DNA of 64,000 bases from Guptibacillus spartinae (GTDB taxonomy: Bacteria; Bacillota; Bacilli; Bacillales; Guptibacillaceae): positions 124,001 to 188,000 of the forward strand of contig NZ_JAQQWU010000006.1 in NCBI RefSeq assembly GCF_028610625.1, given 5' to 3'. How positions within the stretch are numbered: the first letter of the stretch is position 1; each line of letters begins with the position of its first letter. A program made the translations under genes and the position numbers. The notes beneath the pieces are model-generated. The model was not told the origin of the DNA. It ran no database searches and saw nothing but the letters and a program-made list of their open reading frames with translations. Of this stretch, positions 25,627-33,811 are shown in pieces.

Positions 25627-26772
25627 ATGGGTGAAGAGATGAATCAGGAAATGACTGAGTTCAAATCATTCGAAGTTGGAGATGTGGTGACAGGAAAAAT
25701 CTCTAAAGTCGAAGAAAAACACGCATCAGTCGATGTTGGTTTTAAAGTTGATGGAGTGCTGCCAATCAGCGAACTGTCAAGCCTTCACGTCGAAAAGGTT
25801 AGCGACGTGCTCTCAGAAGGTGATGAAATAGAAGTTAAAGTAATCAAAGTTTCTGAAGATGAGCTTGTGCTTTCTAAGAAAGCAGTCGAAGCTGATCAGG
25901 CATGGGATGCATTGCAGGAGAAGTATGAAAATTCTGTGGCATTCGATGTTGAGATTGCTGATGTCGTTAAGGGTGGTCTTGTAGTGGATCTTGGTGTTCG
26001 CGGATTTATTCCCGCTTCCCTTGTAGAAAGACACTACGTAGAAGATTTCTCGGACTACAAAGGTAAAAGCCTGAGTGTGAAAATTGTTGAATTTGATCCA
26101 GAGAAAGCAAAAGTGATTCTATCACATCGCGCTGTTCTTGAACAAGAAGCGGATCATAAAAAACAAGAAACGCTCGCATCTCTTCAAGCAGGACAAGTTG
26201 TAGAGGGAACGGTTCAACGATTAACTGATTTTGGTGCATTTGTCGATATCGGTGGAGTTGATGGACTCGTTCACATCTCTCAGATGGCTCACCACCGTGT
26301 GGAAACGCCGTCTGAAGTTGTAACAGAAGGTCAGCAAGTGAATGTTAAAATCCTCTCTGTTGATCGCGACAACGAAAGAATTTCACTATCCATCAAAGAA
26401 ACACTCCCAGGACCGTGGGAAGAAGTGAAGGGCAAGCTTAGTACTGGAGATGAAATTGAAGGTACGGTTAAACGCTTAGTTAGCTTTGGCGCATTTGTTG
26501 AAGTAGCTCCTGGCGTTGAAGGTCTTGTTCACATTTCAGAAATCTCAAACAAACATATTGGGACACCTCAGGAAGTCCTTTCAGAGGGTGAAACCGTTCG
26601 AGTGAAAGTACTTGATGTGAATCTCGATGAAAAACGAATTTCACTTAGCATTAAAGTTCTTGAGACGGATCAAGTATCAAGCGAAGTTGAAGAATATCAA
26701 AAAGAGAGCGATGGAAATGCTCCGTTCTCACTTGGTGATATGATCGGTGATCAGCTTAAAAAATACAAATAA
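25627..26772 (+). CDS. ypfD: Ribosomal protein S1 homologue (YpfD)
   Basis: The ATG at 25627 is well spaced from GGAGGAG; the product has 381 residues. It consists of four S1 RNA-binding repeats, at about 15-85, 100-165, 185-255 and 272-342. The last two are near-identical in plan (FGAFVDIGGVDGLVHISQM and FGAFVEVAPGVEGLVHIS). A C-terminal acidic tail follows. Gram-positive S1 homologues lack two domains of E. coli S1 and are not essential for translation initiation; their exact role is unclear. The 182-base upstream region carries AT-rich sequence but no promoter I trust. Confidence 0.92.
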   Translation: MGEEMNQEMTEFKSFEVGDVVTGKISKVEEKHASVDVGFKVDGVLPISELSSLHVEKVSDVLSEGDEIEVKVIKVSEDELVLSKKAVEADQAWDALQEKYENSVAFDVEIADVVKGGLVVDLGVRGFIPASLVERHYVEDFSDYKGKSLSVKIVEFDPEKAKVILSHRAVLEQEADHKKQETLASLQAGQVVEGTVQRLTDFGAFVDIGGVDGLVHISQMAHHRVETPSEVVTEGQQVNVKILSVDRDNERISLSIKETLPGPWEEVKGKLSTGDEIEGTVKRLVSFGAFVEVAPGVEGLVHISEISNKHIGTPQEVLSEGETVRVKVLDVNLDEKRISLSIKVLETDQVSSEVEEYQKESDGNAPFSLGDMIGDQLKKYK

Positions 26773-26780
26773 TGACTTCT

Positions 26781-26813
26781 AAAAGCTCTCTGCTTTATGC
26801 AGAGAGCTTTTTT
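26781..26813. terminator. Terminator between ypfD and the convergent ypzI
   Basis: A 13-bp perfect stem (26781-26793 with 26799-26811), 5-base loop and T-run. A-run on the left lets it serve the minus strand too. Confidence 0.85.
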
Positions 26814-26837
26814 GTATGCCATAAGCATAGGCGTTCT

Positions 26838-26978
26838 TTATGGTTTCTGACCATTACGCTTTCTAGCATTGGAAGCGCCTTCTAACATTGTTGCCCCATC
26901 AAGCTCCAAAGACTGATCACGATCTGACTCTACGCGCTTAGACTTCTTAAGCTTTTTTTCTTGGCGATCTTTCCCCAT
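26838..26978 (-). CDS. ypzI: YpzI-family small basic protein
   Basis: A 46-residue minus-strand gene. The ATG at 26978 follows AAAGGAGG at good spacing. The protein starts MGKDRQEKKLKKSKRVESDR and continues with DQSLELDG; it is highly charged, with no hydrophobic segment. I recognise the N-terminal block as that of the small YpzI family of Bacillus, found next to ypfD. Its function is not known. It is convergent with ypfD and divergent from yphA, and is easily missed because of its size. Confidence 0.8.
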   Translation of the reverse strand: MGKDRQEKKLKKSKRVESDRDQSLELDGATMLEGASNARKRNGQKP

Positions 26979-27100
26979 TCTTTAACCTCCTTTCAATTGA
27001 ACCTCTTCTTATCATGAAAAAAAGGTTTGAAAGTTATGCATTTTTGGTCTATCGATCATGAAAATATCCCATACTGATCATAATGAGAGGAGGAGAAGTG

Positions 27101-27700
27101 GTGGATGGGATCATTTTTGTGTGGTTTGCATGGATCGGTTGGGTTATTGCGGCCTTCTTCCAAAATGCATCCAGCAAGCGTACTCGATTCATATTCGTGC
27201 TCTTACTTGCGATTTGTTTGATTCATGTCACGTTACAATTTTTTTATTTTACCGTGTCAGCTATCTGGCTGCTTGCACTAGCAACAGGTTACTTTCTGTT
27301 AATGAAATATCGCATTAACACAATTTACGCCGTTATTATTCTCCTTACACTAACGGCGGCTTTTACAGCGGTCAAATTGTTTTCCGTTTATGATCCAGTA
27401 TTTACTTTCTTATATACAAAATGGGCGGTTTCTGCTATTCTCCTTGTCATCATTCATTTAACGATCAGTGGTACGGTTGAACGCTGCTCATTCCTCATTC
27501 TTAGCATCGTGCACGGTGAATTGATTTTAGGAATGATTTTTAAAGGAATGGGGTTTGATCGATTTATTGGAGAATTAGCTTCACTAGACATAATGGCTAT
27601 TTCAATCATGAGCACAGTTGCATGGTCAGGGTTCGTTAATGTAACGATTCACCTTGAAAAGCTCTTGAAAAAACATCAAGAAAGACGGGGATATTCGTGA
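27101..27700 (+). CDS. yphA: Membrane protein YphA
   Basis: The GTG at 27101 is seven bases after AGGAGG and gives 199 residues, the length of B. subtilis YphA. There are about six transmembrane segments, and a short basic C-terminus (LEKLLKKHQERRG). The sequence shows no catalytic motif that I know. It overlaps the YIEGIA gene by four bases (GTGA), and that gene overlaps its partner the same way, so the three proteins are likely made together and may form one membrane complex; this last point is inference. Confidence 0.8.
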   Translation: MDGIIFVWFAWIGWVIAAFFQNASSKRTRFIFVLLLAICLIHVTLQFFYFTVSAIWLLALATGYFLLMKYRINTIYAVIILLTLTAAFTAVKLFSVYDPVFTFLYTKWAVSAILLVIIHLTISGTVERCSFLILSIVHGELILGMIFKGMGFDRFIGELASLDIMAISIMSTVAWSGFVNVTIHLEKLLKKHQERRGYS

Positions 27701-28587
27701 ATGAATATACAATTCCAATATTATTTGGAGTAATCGCAGGTACGCTCGCAAGAATCTATATGTTTCGTACGGACTATCGGCAATACCCTACATACCCACA
27801 TGGAATGATTATTCACCTAGCGCTTGGATTTATTGCCGCTTCCTTAGGTGCCCTCGTTGTCCCTTCCATTATGGAACAAGAGTTTACTGCCGTAACCTTT
27901 TTAACGCTTGCAGCGTCGCAATTTCGAGAAGTGAGAAATATGGAAAGAAAAACTCTTACTGAAATGGATTCACTTGAACTTGTTCCTAGAGGAGCATCAT
28001 ACATTGAAGGGATTGCTGTGACATTTGAAGGAAGAAACTACTTAGTTATCTTTATTTCCTTTGTTACTTCATTTGCTTATTTGGCTCTAAATGTATGGGC
28101 GGGTTTTATTGCTGCCTTTCTTGCATTTTTAGTAGCGAAGAAATACATGACTGGTAGTAAATTAGGGAAAATCGCCACGATTGAACAAAAAGAAGTGACG
28201 TTTGATGGCCCTGGGCTATATGTTGATAACATTTATATTATGAACATTGGAATTCCTGCGAGGCAGAAAGAAATTTTGCAACATGGATTGGGATTTATTA
28301 TCTCACCGAAAAACTTTGATGCTAGAATGACAATAGGAAATCTTGGACAAAGACAAGCGATCCTTCATGACCTTGCTATTTCAATGGGTGTTTATCGAGA
28401 TTCCGGAACGCCAGCTCTTGTGCCGCTAATTAAGCGCGATCTCGATGATGGTCGTATTGGGGTATTTATTCTACCTCAAAACAAAAATGTCAATCTTGCT
28501 ATGAAAGTGATTTCTCAGGTGCCTACGTTAGAAAATGCGATTCGCATGCCAACAGAAACAAAGGAAAAGGAAAGTGATGAATCGTGA
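27697..28587 (+). CDS. yphB: YIEGIA family membrane protein (YphB-like)
   Basis: GTG 27697 starts a 296-residue protein and overlaps the yphA stop. The family-naming motif YIEGIA is present literally at about residues 103-108 (GASYIEGIAVTFEGR). Several hydrophobic segments fill residues 1-60 and 110-150; a soluble C-terminal domain (about 160-290) follows. The molecular function is not established. It precedes the gene for its conserved capping partner with a GTGA overlap. Confidence 0.85.
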   Translation: MNEYTIPILFGVIAGTLARIYMFRTDYRQYPTYPHGMIIHLALGFIAASLGALVVPSIMEQEFTAVTFLTLAASQFREVRNMERKTLTEMDSLELVPRGASYIEGIAVTFEGRNYLVIFISFVTSFAYLALNVWAGFIAAFLAFLVAKKYMTGSKLGKIATIEQKEVTFDGPGLYVDNIYIMNIGIPARQKEILQHGLGFIISPKNFDARMTIGNLGQRQAILHDLAISMGVYRDSGTPALVPLIKRDLDDGRIGVFILPQNKNVNLAMKVISQVPTLENAIRMPTETKEKESDES

Positions 28588-28769
28588 AATTAGAAAAAGC
28601 GATACTCGCAACCGTAACTCTTTCTATAAATAAGGCTCCAGTAGGTGCAAATGTTTTTGTATGTGAATCTGAGGAAGAGATGGATGGAGTAGCGGCTGAT
28701 CTTGAAGCCATTTTGGATGGAATTGCGCATAAATTAAGCAATGGTGTTTATATTATCGTAAAACATTAA
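28584..28769 (+). CDS. Capping complex subunit for YIEGIA
   Basis: A 61-residue soluble protein beginning at GTG 28584, overlapping the YIEGIA gene by four bases. It has a small alpha/beta layout: a beta strand (ILATVTLSINKAPV), an acidic helix (SEEEMDGVAADLEAILDGIA) and a final strand (GVYIIVKH). This short protein is the regular companion of YIEGIA membrane proteins. It is the last gene of the yphA operon; a terminator follows about 95 bases on. Confidence 0.8.
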   Translation: MKLEKAILATVTLSINKAPVGANVFVCESEEEMDGVAADLEAILDGIAHKLSNGVYIIVKH

Positions 28770-28862
28770 CAGTTTTCTATAGGGGTCTAGAGAAGTTTCG
28801 TTTGATCCTCTGTTGTTCAATGGTTGCTTTTTTGATAAGATATAAAAGCTATCGAAGACTAC

Positions 28863-28887
28863 ACCCTTCTTATAGAGGAGGGTTTTT
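28863..28887 (+). terminator. Terminator upstream of der
   Basis: ACCCTTCT (28863-28870) pairs with AGGAGGGT (28876-28883) with one G-T pair, followed by a T-run. It ends the yphA operon. Confidence 0.65.
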
Positions 28888-28965
28888 ATCATGAACTCCT
28901 GGAAAGTTTGTCCACGACTTTCTGGTTTCAAGCTTAGATAGTCTTTTAGAAAGGGCGTGCATAAA

Positions 28966-30279
28966 ATGACAAAACCAGTTGTTGCAATAGTAGGTCGACC
29001 AAATGTTGGGAAATCGACCATTTTTAATCGTATAGTAGGAGAAAGAGTGTCGATCGTAGAAGATACTCCGGGAGTAACAAGAGACCGCATTTATAGTACA
29101 GGAGAATGGCTGAACCGTGAATTTAATATCATTGATACCGGTGGTATTGAGATCGGTGATGAACCGTTTCTTTCCCAAATACGTTACCAAGCAGAAATCG
29201 CCATTGACGAAGCAGATGTCATTATATTTATGGTAAATGGACGAGATGGGATCTCAAACGCAGATGAAGAAGTTGCAAAAATTCTTTATCGTTCCAATAA
29301 ACCAGTTGTCCTTGCCGTTAATAAAGTAGATAACCCAGAACAGCAAACGCTTATTTATGATTTTTATGCGTTAGGTTTTGGTACTCCATTTGGTATTTCG
29401 GGTTCTCACGGACTTGGGCTTGGCGATCTTCTAGATGAAGTGTTTAAGTCTTTTCCTGAAGAGAATGAAGAAGAATATGATGAAGGTACCATTAAATTTT
29501 CATTGATTGGTCGTCCTAACGTAGGGAAATCCTCTCTAGTTAATACGATTTTAGGTGAAGAACGTGTCATTGTAAGTGATATCGCAGGAACGACACGTGA
29601 CGCGATCGATTCGATGTTTACGCGAGATGGTCAGGACTATGTCATCATTGATACGGCCGGAATGAGAAAAAGAGGAAAAATCTATGAAACGACTGAGAAG
29701 TACAGTGTTCTGCGAGCTATGCGTGGGATTGAACGTTCTGACGTCGTTTTAGTCGTTATTGATGGAGAAGAGGGGATTATCGAGCAGGATAAGAAGGTAG
29801 CGGGTTATGCTCACGAAGCTGGTAAAGCCGTTGTAATTGTTGTAAACAAATGGGATGCTGTTGAAAAAGATGATAAGACAATGCGTGAATTTGAACAAAA
29901 AATTCGTGATCATTTCTTGTTCCTTAGCTATGCACCGATAGTGTTCTTATCTGCAAAAACGAAACAACGCCTTCACACGTTACTACCTGTTGTGAACACA
30001 GTAGCTGAGAACCATGCATTACGTGTGAAAACAAATGTATTGAATGAATTAATTATGGATTCAGTTGCGATGAACCCAACACCGACAGATAATGGGAAGC
30101 GATTGAAAATTAACTATGCGACGCAAGTGGCTGTTAAGCCGCCTACCATCGTTTTATTTGTTAATGATCCTGAACTTCTTCACTTTTCATATCGACGTTT
30201 CTTAGAAAATCGTATTCGTGAGACGTTTGGTTTTAAAGGAACGCCTTTACGCATTCTTGCTCGTAGAAAAAGCGAATAA
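28966..30279 (+). CDS. der: Ribosome-assembly GTPase Der (EngA)
   Basis: The 437-residue product has two tandem GTPase domains: G1 GRPNVGKST (10-18) with DTGG, and a second G1 GRPNVGKSS near 182 with DTAGMRKRG and NKWD. A KH-like C-terminal domain follows (about 355-437). Der acts in 50S subunit maturation and is essential. The ATG at 28966 is chosen over a GTG nine bases earlier because the AAAGGG is ten bases away from it, while the GTG is adjacent to it. Its neighbours plsY and gpsA are probably separate translation units of the same transcript. Confidence 0.96.
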   Translation: MTKPVVAIVGRPNVGKSTIFNRIVGERVSIVEDTPGVTRDRIYSTGEWLNREFNIIDTGGIEIGDEPFLSQIRYQAEIAIDEADVIIFMVNGRDGISNADEEVAKILYRSNKPVVLAVNKVDNPEQQTLIYDFYALGFGTPFGISGSHGLGLGDLLDEVFKSFPEENEEEYDEGTIKFSLIGRPNVGKSSLVNTILGEERVIVSDIAGTTRDAIDSMFTRDGQDYVIIDTAGMRKRGKIYETTEKYSVLRAMRGIERSDVVLVVIDGEEGIIEQDKKVAGYAHEAGKAVVIVVNKWDAVEKDDKTMREFEQKIRDHFLFLSYAPIVFLSAKTKQRLHTLLPVVNTVAENHALRVKTNVLNELIMDSVAMNPTPTDNGKRLKINYATQVAVKPPTIVLFVNDPELLHFSYRRFLENRIRETFGFKGTPLRILARRKSE

Positions 30280-30328
30280 TAAGCCTTGTTTCGTTGGGGG
30301 ACCTTGCTAATAAAAAGGGGGAAATGAG

Positions 30329-30928
30329 ATGATCGCGATCCTGATTTGCATTGCTGCGTACTTGCTCGGTTCAATAAGTTTTAGTTATTTAATTGCAAAA
30401 ATCGTGAAAAAAATAGACATACGAGATCACGGAAGCGGCAATGCAGGAGCGACAAATACACTTCGAGTGCTGGGAACAGGGCCAGCTATAGCTGTACTTG
30501 CTCTTGATGTGGTAAAAGGCATACTTGCTGTATGGTTAGGGTATTGGTTCACTAGTGAACCAATTGTTCCCTTCCTTGCAGGAATATGTGCAATTTTAGG
30601 TCATAACTGGCCAATATTTTTTGGGTTTCGAGGCGGAAAAGGTGTGGCAACAACGATTGGGGTATTTGCAACGATTGCGTTCTTACCAGCGCTTTATGCA
30701 GGAATTATCGCTATTTTTGCAATTGTGATTACAAGATTTGTTTCACTTGGTTCCCTGATTTTTGTCGTATTAACACCGGCATTTATTTTCTTACTTGGAG
30801 GAAATCCAACATCTTATATTTTGTTAGGGACGATTCTAGCGATTCTTTCAGTTTGGCGTCATCGTACAAATGTGAAACGTTTGTTCACTGGTACTGAGAG
30901 CAAGCTCGGTCAGAAGGTCGAGCAGTAA
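30329..30928 (+). CDS. plsY: Acyl-phosphate:glycerol-3-phosphate acyltransferase PlsY
   Basis: A 199-residue polytopic enzyme with about five transmembrane segments and the three PlsY motifs: SGNAGATNTLRVLG, GHNWPIFFGFRGGKGVAT split as GHNWPIFF and GFRGGKGVAT, and a C-terminal loop WRHRTNVKRL. It transfers an acyl chain from acyl phosphate to glycerol 3-phosphate, the first step of phospholipid synthesis. The gene lies 12 bases before gpsA, whose product makes the glycerol 3-phosphate substrate. In B. subtilis plsY lies elsewhere, so this coupling differs. Confidence 0.95.
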   Translation: MIAILICIAAYLLGSISFSYLIAKIVKKIDIRDHGSGNAGATNTLRVLGTGPAIAVLALDVVKGILAVWLGYWFTSEPIVPFLAGICAILGHNWPIFFGFRGGKGVATTIGVFATIAFLPALYAGIIAIFAIVITRFVSLGSLIFVVLTPAFIFLLGGNPTSYILLGTILAILSVWRHRTNVKRLFTGTESKLGQKVEQ

Positions 30929-30940
30929 GGAGGAAGTTCA

Positions 30941-31996
30941 ATGGCAAAAATTTCAGTTGTAGGTGCAGGAAGCTGGGGGACAGCTCTTGCAATTGTACTA
31001 GCAGATAATGAACATGATGTATCATTATGGGCAAGGAGAACAGATCTTGCCGAGGAAGTAAACGAGAAACATACAAATAACAAATATCTTCCTGGCATTA
31101 GTCTTCCTAATGGGATTAAGGCTACTAGTTCACTTGAAGAAAGTGTTAAAGATGCCGAAGCTATTTTGCTTGTTACACCAACGAAAGCGCTTCGAGAAGT
31201 ACTTCCTGAAATTAAGACATACTTATCAGCACCCGTAACGCTTATTCATGCCAGTAAAGGAATTGAACCCGAAACGTCTAAACGAATTTCTGAAGTAATT
31301 GAAGAAGAGATTCCTGAATCCTTAAGAAAATCAGTTGTTGTTCTATCAGGACCAAGTCATGCTGAAGAAGTAAGTTTGCGTCATCCAACAACAGTTACAT
31401 CTTCTTCTAAATCCATGGATCAAGCTGAGTACGTGCAAGACCTTTTTATTAACTCGAATTTCCGTGTATATACGAATCATGACATTATTGGTGTTGAACT
31501 TGGAGGCGCACTGAAAAATATTATTGCGCTTGGTGCTGGTTTGTCTGATGGACTTGGATATGGCGACAATGCAAAAGCGGCCCTGATTACAAGAGGGTTA
31601 GCTGAGATTGCACGACTTGGGGCAGCAATGGGAGCAAATCCGCTTACATTTATGGGGTTAACAGGGATTGGCGATCTTGTTGTAACGTGTACTAGCATAC
31701 ATAGCCGTAATTGGCGAGCTGGTAACCTTTTAGGTAAAGGGAATAATTTAGATGAAGTACTTGAAAATATGGGTATGGTTGTAGAAGGGGTCCGTACGAC
31801 GAAAGCGGCTTACCACCTTGCGAAAAAGCAAAACGTGGAAATGCCAATCACGTCCGTATTGTTTGAGGTGCTCTTCAATAATAAAGACCCAAAAGACGGT
31901 GTAGATCAGTTGATGGGACGACTTCGGACGCATGAGACAGAAGATCTTACTTCATTACTTGCCGACCGTTTTGAATTAAATCCGAAAGAACTATAA
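30941..31996 (+). CDS. gpsA: Glycerol-3-phosphate dehydrogenase [NAD(P)+]
   Basis: A 351-residue cytosolic enzyme that reduces dihydroxyacetone phosphate to glycerol 3-phosphate. The nucleotide-binding GAGSWG (8-13) is at the N-terminus; [17 protein letters not shown] contains the catalytic lysine and [14 protein letters not shown] the substrate-binding block. The ribosome binding site is AAGGAGG. It directly follows plsY, a logical pair for membrane lipid synthesis. No terminator is visible behind it before the spoVIF promoter. Confidence 0.96.
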   Translation: MAKISVVGAGSWGTALAIVLADNEHDVSLWARRTDLAEEVNEKHTNNKYLPGISLPNGIKATSSLEESVKDAEAILLVTPTKALREVLPEIKTYLSAPVTLIHASKGIEPETSKRISEVIEEEIPESLRKSVVVLSGPSHAEEVSLRHPTTVTSSSKSMDQAEYVQDLFINSNFRVYTNHDIIGVELGGALKNIIALGAGLSDGLGYGDNAKAALITRGLAEIARLGAAMGANPLTFMGLTGIGDLVVTCTSIHSRNWRAGNLLGKGNNLDEVLENMGMVVEGVRTTKAAYHLAKKQNVEMPITSVLFEVLFNNKDPKDGVDQLMGRLRTHETEDLTSLLADRFELNPKEL

Positions 31997-32005
31997 ATAG
32001 GCTAC

Positions 32006-32034
32006 GCACGAAGTATTCCTCCTTGCATACACTA
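32006..32034 (+). promoter_or_regulatory. Mother-cell (SigK or SigE-like) promoter for spoVIF
   Basis: CATACACTA (32026-32034) matches the SigK -10 consensus CATANNNTA exactly; GCAC (32006-32009) sits 16 bases upstream as a SigK-type -35. The -10 also fits SigE, but no ATATT-type -35 is present. Confidence 0.5.
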
Positions 32035-32065
32035 TGTTGAAAGTTAATGGTAAGGAGGAAACAGC

Positions 32066-32317
32066 GTGAGCGATCTGTTCGATAACATAGAAAAGAAAAC
32101 GAATGTTAAGAAAGAAGACATCTTCAAATTAGCCAATTCGGTTCAAGGCGCAGATTTTACAGACGAGAAGACAGTGCGTAGATTAATTGCGAATGTTGCA
32201 CGCGTTGCGAATGTACCTGTCTCAAAAGAAAAAGAAGATCGAATTGTTAAGGCTATCGTTAACAAAAACATGCCGTTCGATTTATCTGCGATTGCAAAAC
32301 TTTTTAGTCAAAAATAA
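32066..32317 (+). CDS. spoVIF: Stage VI sporulation protein F-like
   Basis: An 83-residue protein starting at GTG 32066 after AAGGAGG. It is all soluble and helical, with DLFDNIEKKTNVKKEDIF, DEKTVRRLIANVARVA and KNMPFDLSAIAKLF, the layout of the SpoVIF family. SpoVIF (YjcC in B. subtilis) acts in the mother cell in late coat assembly. A CATANNNTA promoter just upstream fits mother-cell expression. The family match is from recognition of the sequence; synteny does not help, since the B. subtilis gene is elsewhere. Confidence 0.75.
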   Translation: MSDLFDNIEKKTNVKKEDIFKLANSVQGADFTDEKTVRRLIANVARVANVPVSKEKEDRIVKAIVNKNMPFDLSAIAKLFSQK

Positions 32318-32643
32318 AAAATGTGATGAAACTTAGGCTAATCAACGATACCGCCTTCGATGAAAAACCATATACTAAAAAGGAACCATCAATGTGCAAA
32401 AGCCTGCTTCTATAAGAAATCCATATAGTCAAAGCTGAAGAAAAGCCCCTTTCTTCAGCTTTTTATTTTGTTCTGTAAGCGTTTATGGAATGGAGTATTT
32501 TATGCTCTGCGATTTAGTGAAAACGGTGATTATTTGAAAAAGCGAATCTCAAAATAATTAAACCTCTATAGGTAAAAAGGGATAAGGTTTGATATAATGA
32601 TTGGCAGTGTAAGCTAGATTTTGTCATACTAGGGGGATTTATC
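32318..32643. other. Gene-free stretch between spoVIF and yphE
   Basis: It holds one terminator (32431-32468), a near-cre sequence TGTAAGCGTTTATG at about 32475 (12 of 14, probably chance) and a TATAAT at 32593 without a matching -35 element. I see no gene with a ribosome binding site on either strand. Confidence 0.5.
32431..32468 (+). terminator. Terminator downstream of spoVIF
   Basis: A 13-bp perfect stem (32431-32443 with 32450-32462), 6-base loop and a T-rich tail. It is 114 bases after the spoVIF stop. Confidence 0.85.
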
Positions 32644-32841
32644 ATGTCACCAGCGTTAATTAAAATGTGGGTAGCACTTTCTGCACTTGGTTTAATGTTT
32701 ATTGCTGTTATGGCCATTATGCTTAGTCGCACGAAGTTGAAAGGGGTTTTTCGAATACTTGTATCGACTTTTGCCTATTTGTGTATGTTTGTTGCAGGTA
32801 TCCTTATGCTTCTTGTAGTGTTCACTGGCCCAACTAACTAA
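32644..32841 (+). CDS. yphE: DUF2768 membrane protein (YphE-like)
   Basis: A 65-residue protein with two transmembrane segments (about 5-25 and 36-60) joined by a short basic loop (LSRTKLKGVFR). The start ATG follows AGGGGGA. Size, layout and position between gpsA and yphF match YphE of B. subtilis. Its role is unknown. It probably forms a two-gene unit with the lipoprotein yphF, which begins 30 bases downstream. Confidence 0.78.
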   Translation: MSPALIKMWVALSALGLMFIAVMAIMLSRTKLKGVFRILVSTFAYLCMFVAGILMLLVVFTGPTN

Positions 32842-32871
32842 TGAGTAAACCTCGATTAAGGAATGAGTAAA

Positions 32872-33591
32872 ATGAAACGATTCGCTACAAAACTTGTATT
32901 ATGGACAAGTCTCGTGACCCTACTTTCAGGTTGTTTGTATCCAGAAAGTCAAAAAAACGAAAATCAGATTCCATATACCGATCAAATCCAATCTGTGCAA
33001 TCAGCTGTTGAACAGTATCAGGAAAACAAAGCGGTTCTTCCAATTAAAACAAGAGATCAGGACACGCCAATCTATCAAAAATACCCGATTGATTTTAAAA
33101 AACTAGTACCTGCTTTTTTGCAACAAGCACCAGGGAATTCTTTTGAAAAGGGAGGGGTTTTTCAATATGTTCTTATTGATGTGGAAGAAAATCCAACAGT
33201 AAGATTAATTGATTTAGTAACGATTGAGAAAGTAAAGGATCTACAGTTAAGAATCAATGACTACAGACGAAAAAATGATTATCCTCCTTTCAAAGATGTG
33301 CTGGCAAAAGATCGTTATTCAATTGATTACGATGCGATGGGAATGGATGAAGAGATGACAGTGAAAAGCCCCTTTACAAACGAGCAACTGCCATTTTTTC
33401 TTGATCAGAATGGGGATGTACATATTGACTATACAAATGATCTTACAAAAGCAATTGAAAACAATCCAGAGCATAGTTATCAAAATGGAGACGATATTCG
33501 AGATCTTTTAGCGAATAATTCTTTTTTTGTCCCTGTAGCATCCGTTCCATATACAATTGAAAATGATAAAGCTGTTTTTTTAGTGAAATAG
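32872..33591 (+). CDS. yphF: Lipoprotein YphF
   Basis: The ATG at 32872 is nine bases after AAGGA; an ATG at 32863 abuts that site. The 239-residue product has a lipoprotein signal peptide with lipobox LLSGC and the lipidated C21, so it should be anchored on the outer face of the membrane. The mature part is soluble, with KRDQDTPIYQKYPIDF-like charged stretches (here TRDQDTPIYQKYPIDF) and no known catalytic motif. Its function is unknown. It precedes spoIVA as in B. subtilis, with a strong terminator between. Confidence 0.82.
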   Translation: MKRFATKLVLWTSLVTLLSGCLYPESQKNENQIPYTDQIQSVQSAVEQYQENKAVLPIKTRDQDTPIYQKYPIDFKKLVPAFLQQAPGNSFEKGGVFQYVLIDVEENPTVRLIDLVTIEKVKDLQLRINDYRRKNDYPPFKDVLAKDRYSIDYDAMGMDEEMTVKSPFTNEQLPFFLDQNGDVHIDYTNDLTKAIENNPEHSYQNGDDIRDLLANNSFFVPVASVPYTIENDKAVFLVK

Positions 33592-33597
33592 GTATTT

Positions 33598-33645
33598 TCC
33601 CTTCTCTTTAGCAATACAACTATTAAAAAGAGGAGGGACTTTTTT
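33598..33645 (+). terminator. Terminator after yphF
   Basis: A 12-bp stem with one G-T pair (33598-33609 with 33627-33638), 17-base loop and six T. It separates yphF from spoIVA. Confidence 0.75.
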
Positions 33646-33708
33646 ATGGAACGATACGGTAGGGGAGCGAAGGTTTACTTGTTGCATCAAATCCTTTTGC
33701 TTTAAGAT

Positions 33709-33737
33709 GTCATATTTATTGGACAACATCATAGAAT
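33709..33737 (+). promoter_or_regulatory. SigE promoter for spoIVA
   Basis: GTCATATT (33709-33716) and CATAGAAT (33730-33737) with a 13-base spacer closely fit the SigE consensus. SigE control of spoIVA is established in B. subtilis. Confidence 0.65.
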
Positions 33738-33811
33738 GGTAGTGTTCAAGAATGTCTGCGGTGTGAAGTGAATCATTTCGTCCTTTGAGGCGGAATTCAG
33801 GAGGCGATCAC

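Noticed and set aside
32358-32426. Possible 22-residue peptide starting MKNHILKRN downstream of spoVIF
   Set aside because: No ribosome binding site and no recognisable family; too short to support.
32625-32631. CATACTA, a perfect SigG -10 match upstream of yphE
   Set aside because: It ends 12 bases before the start codon and overlaps the ribosome binding site, leaving no room for a leader; no -35 is present.
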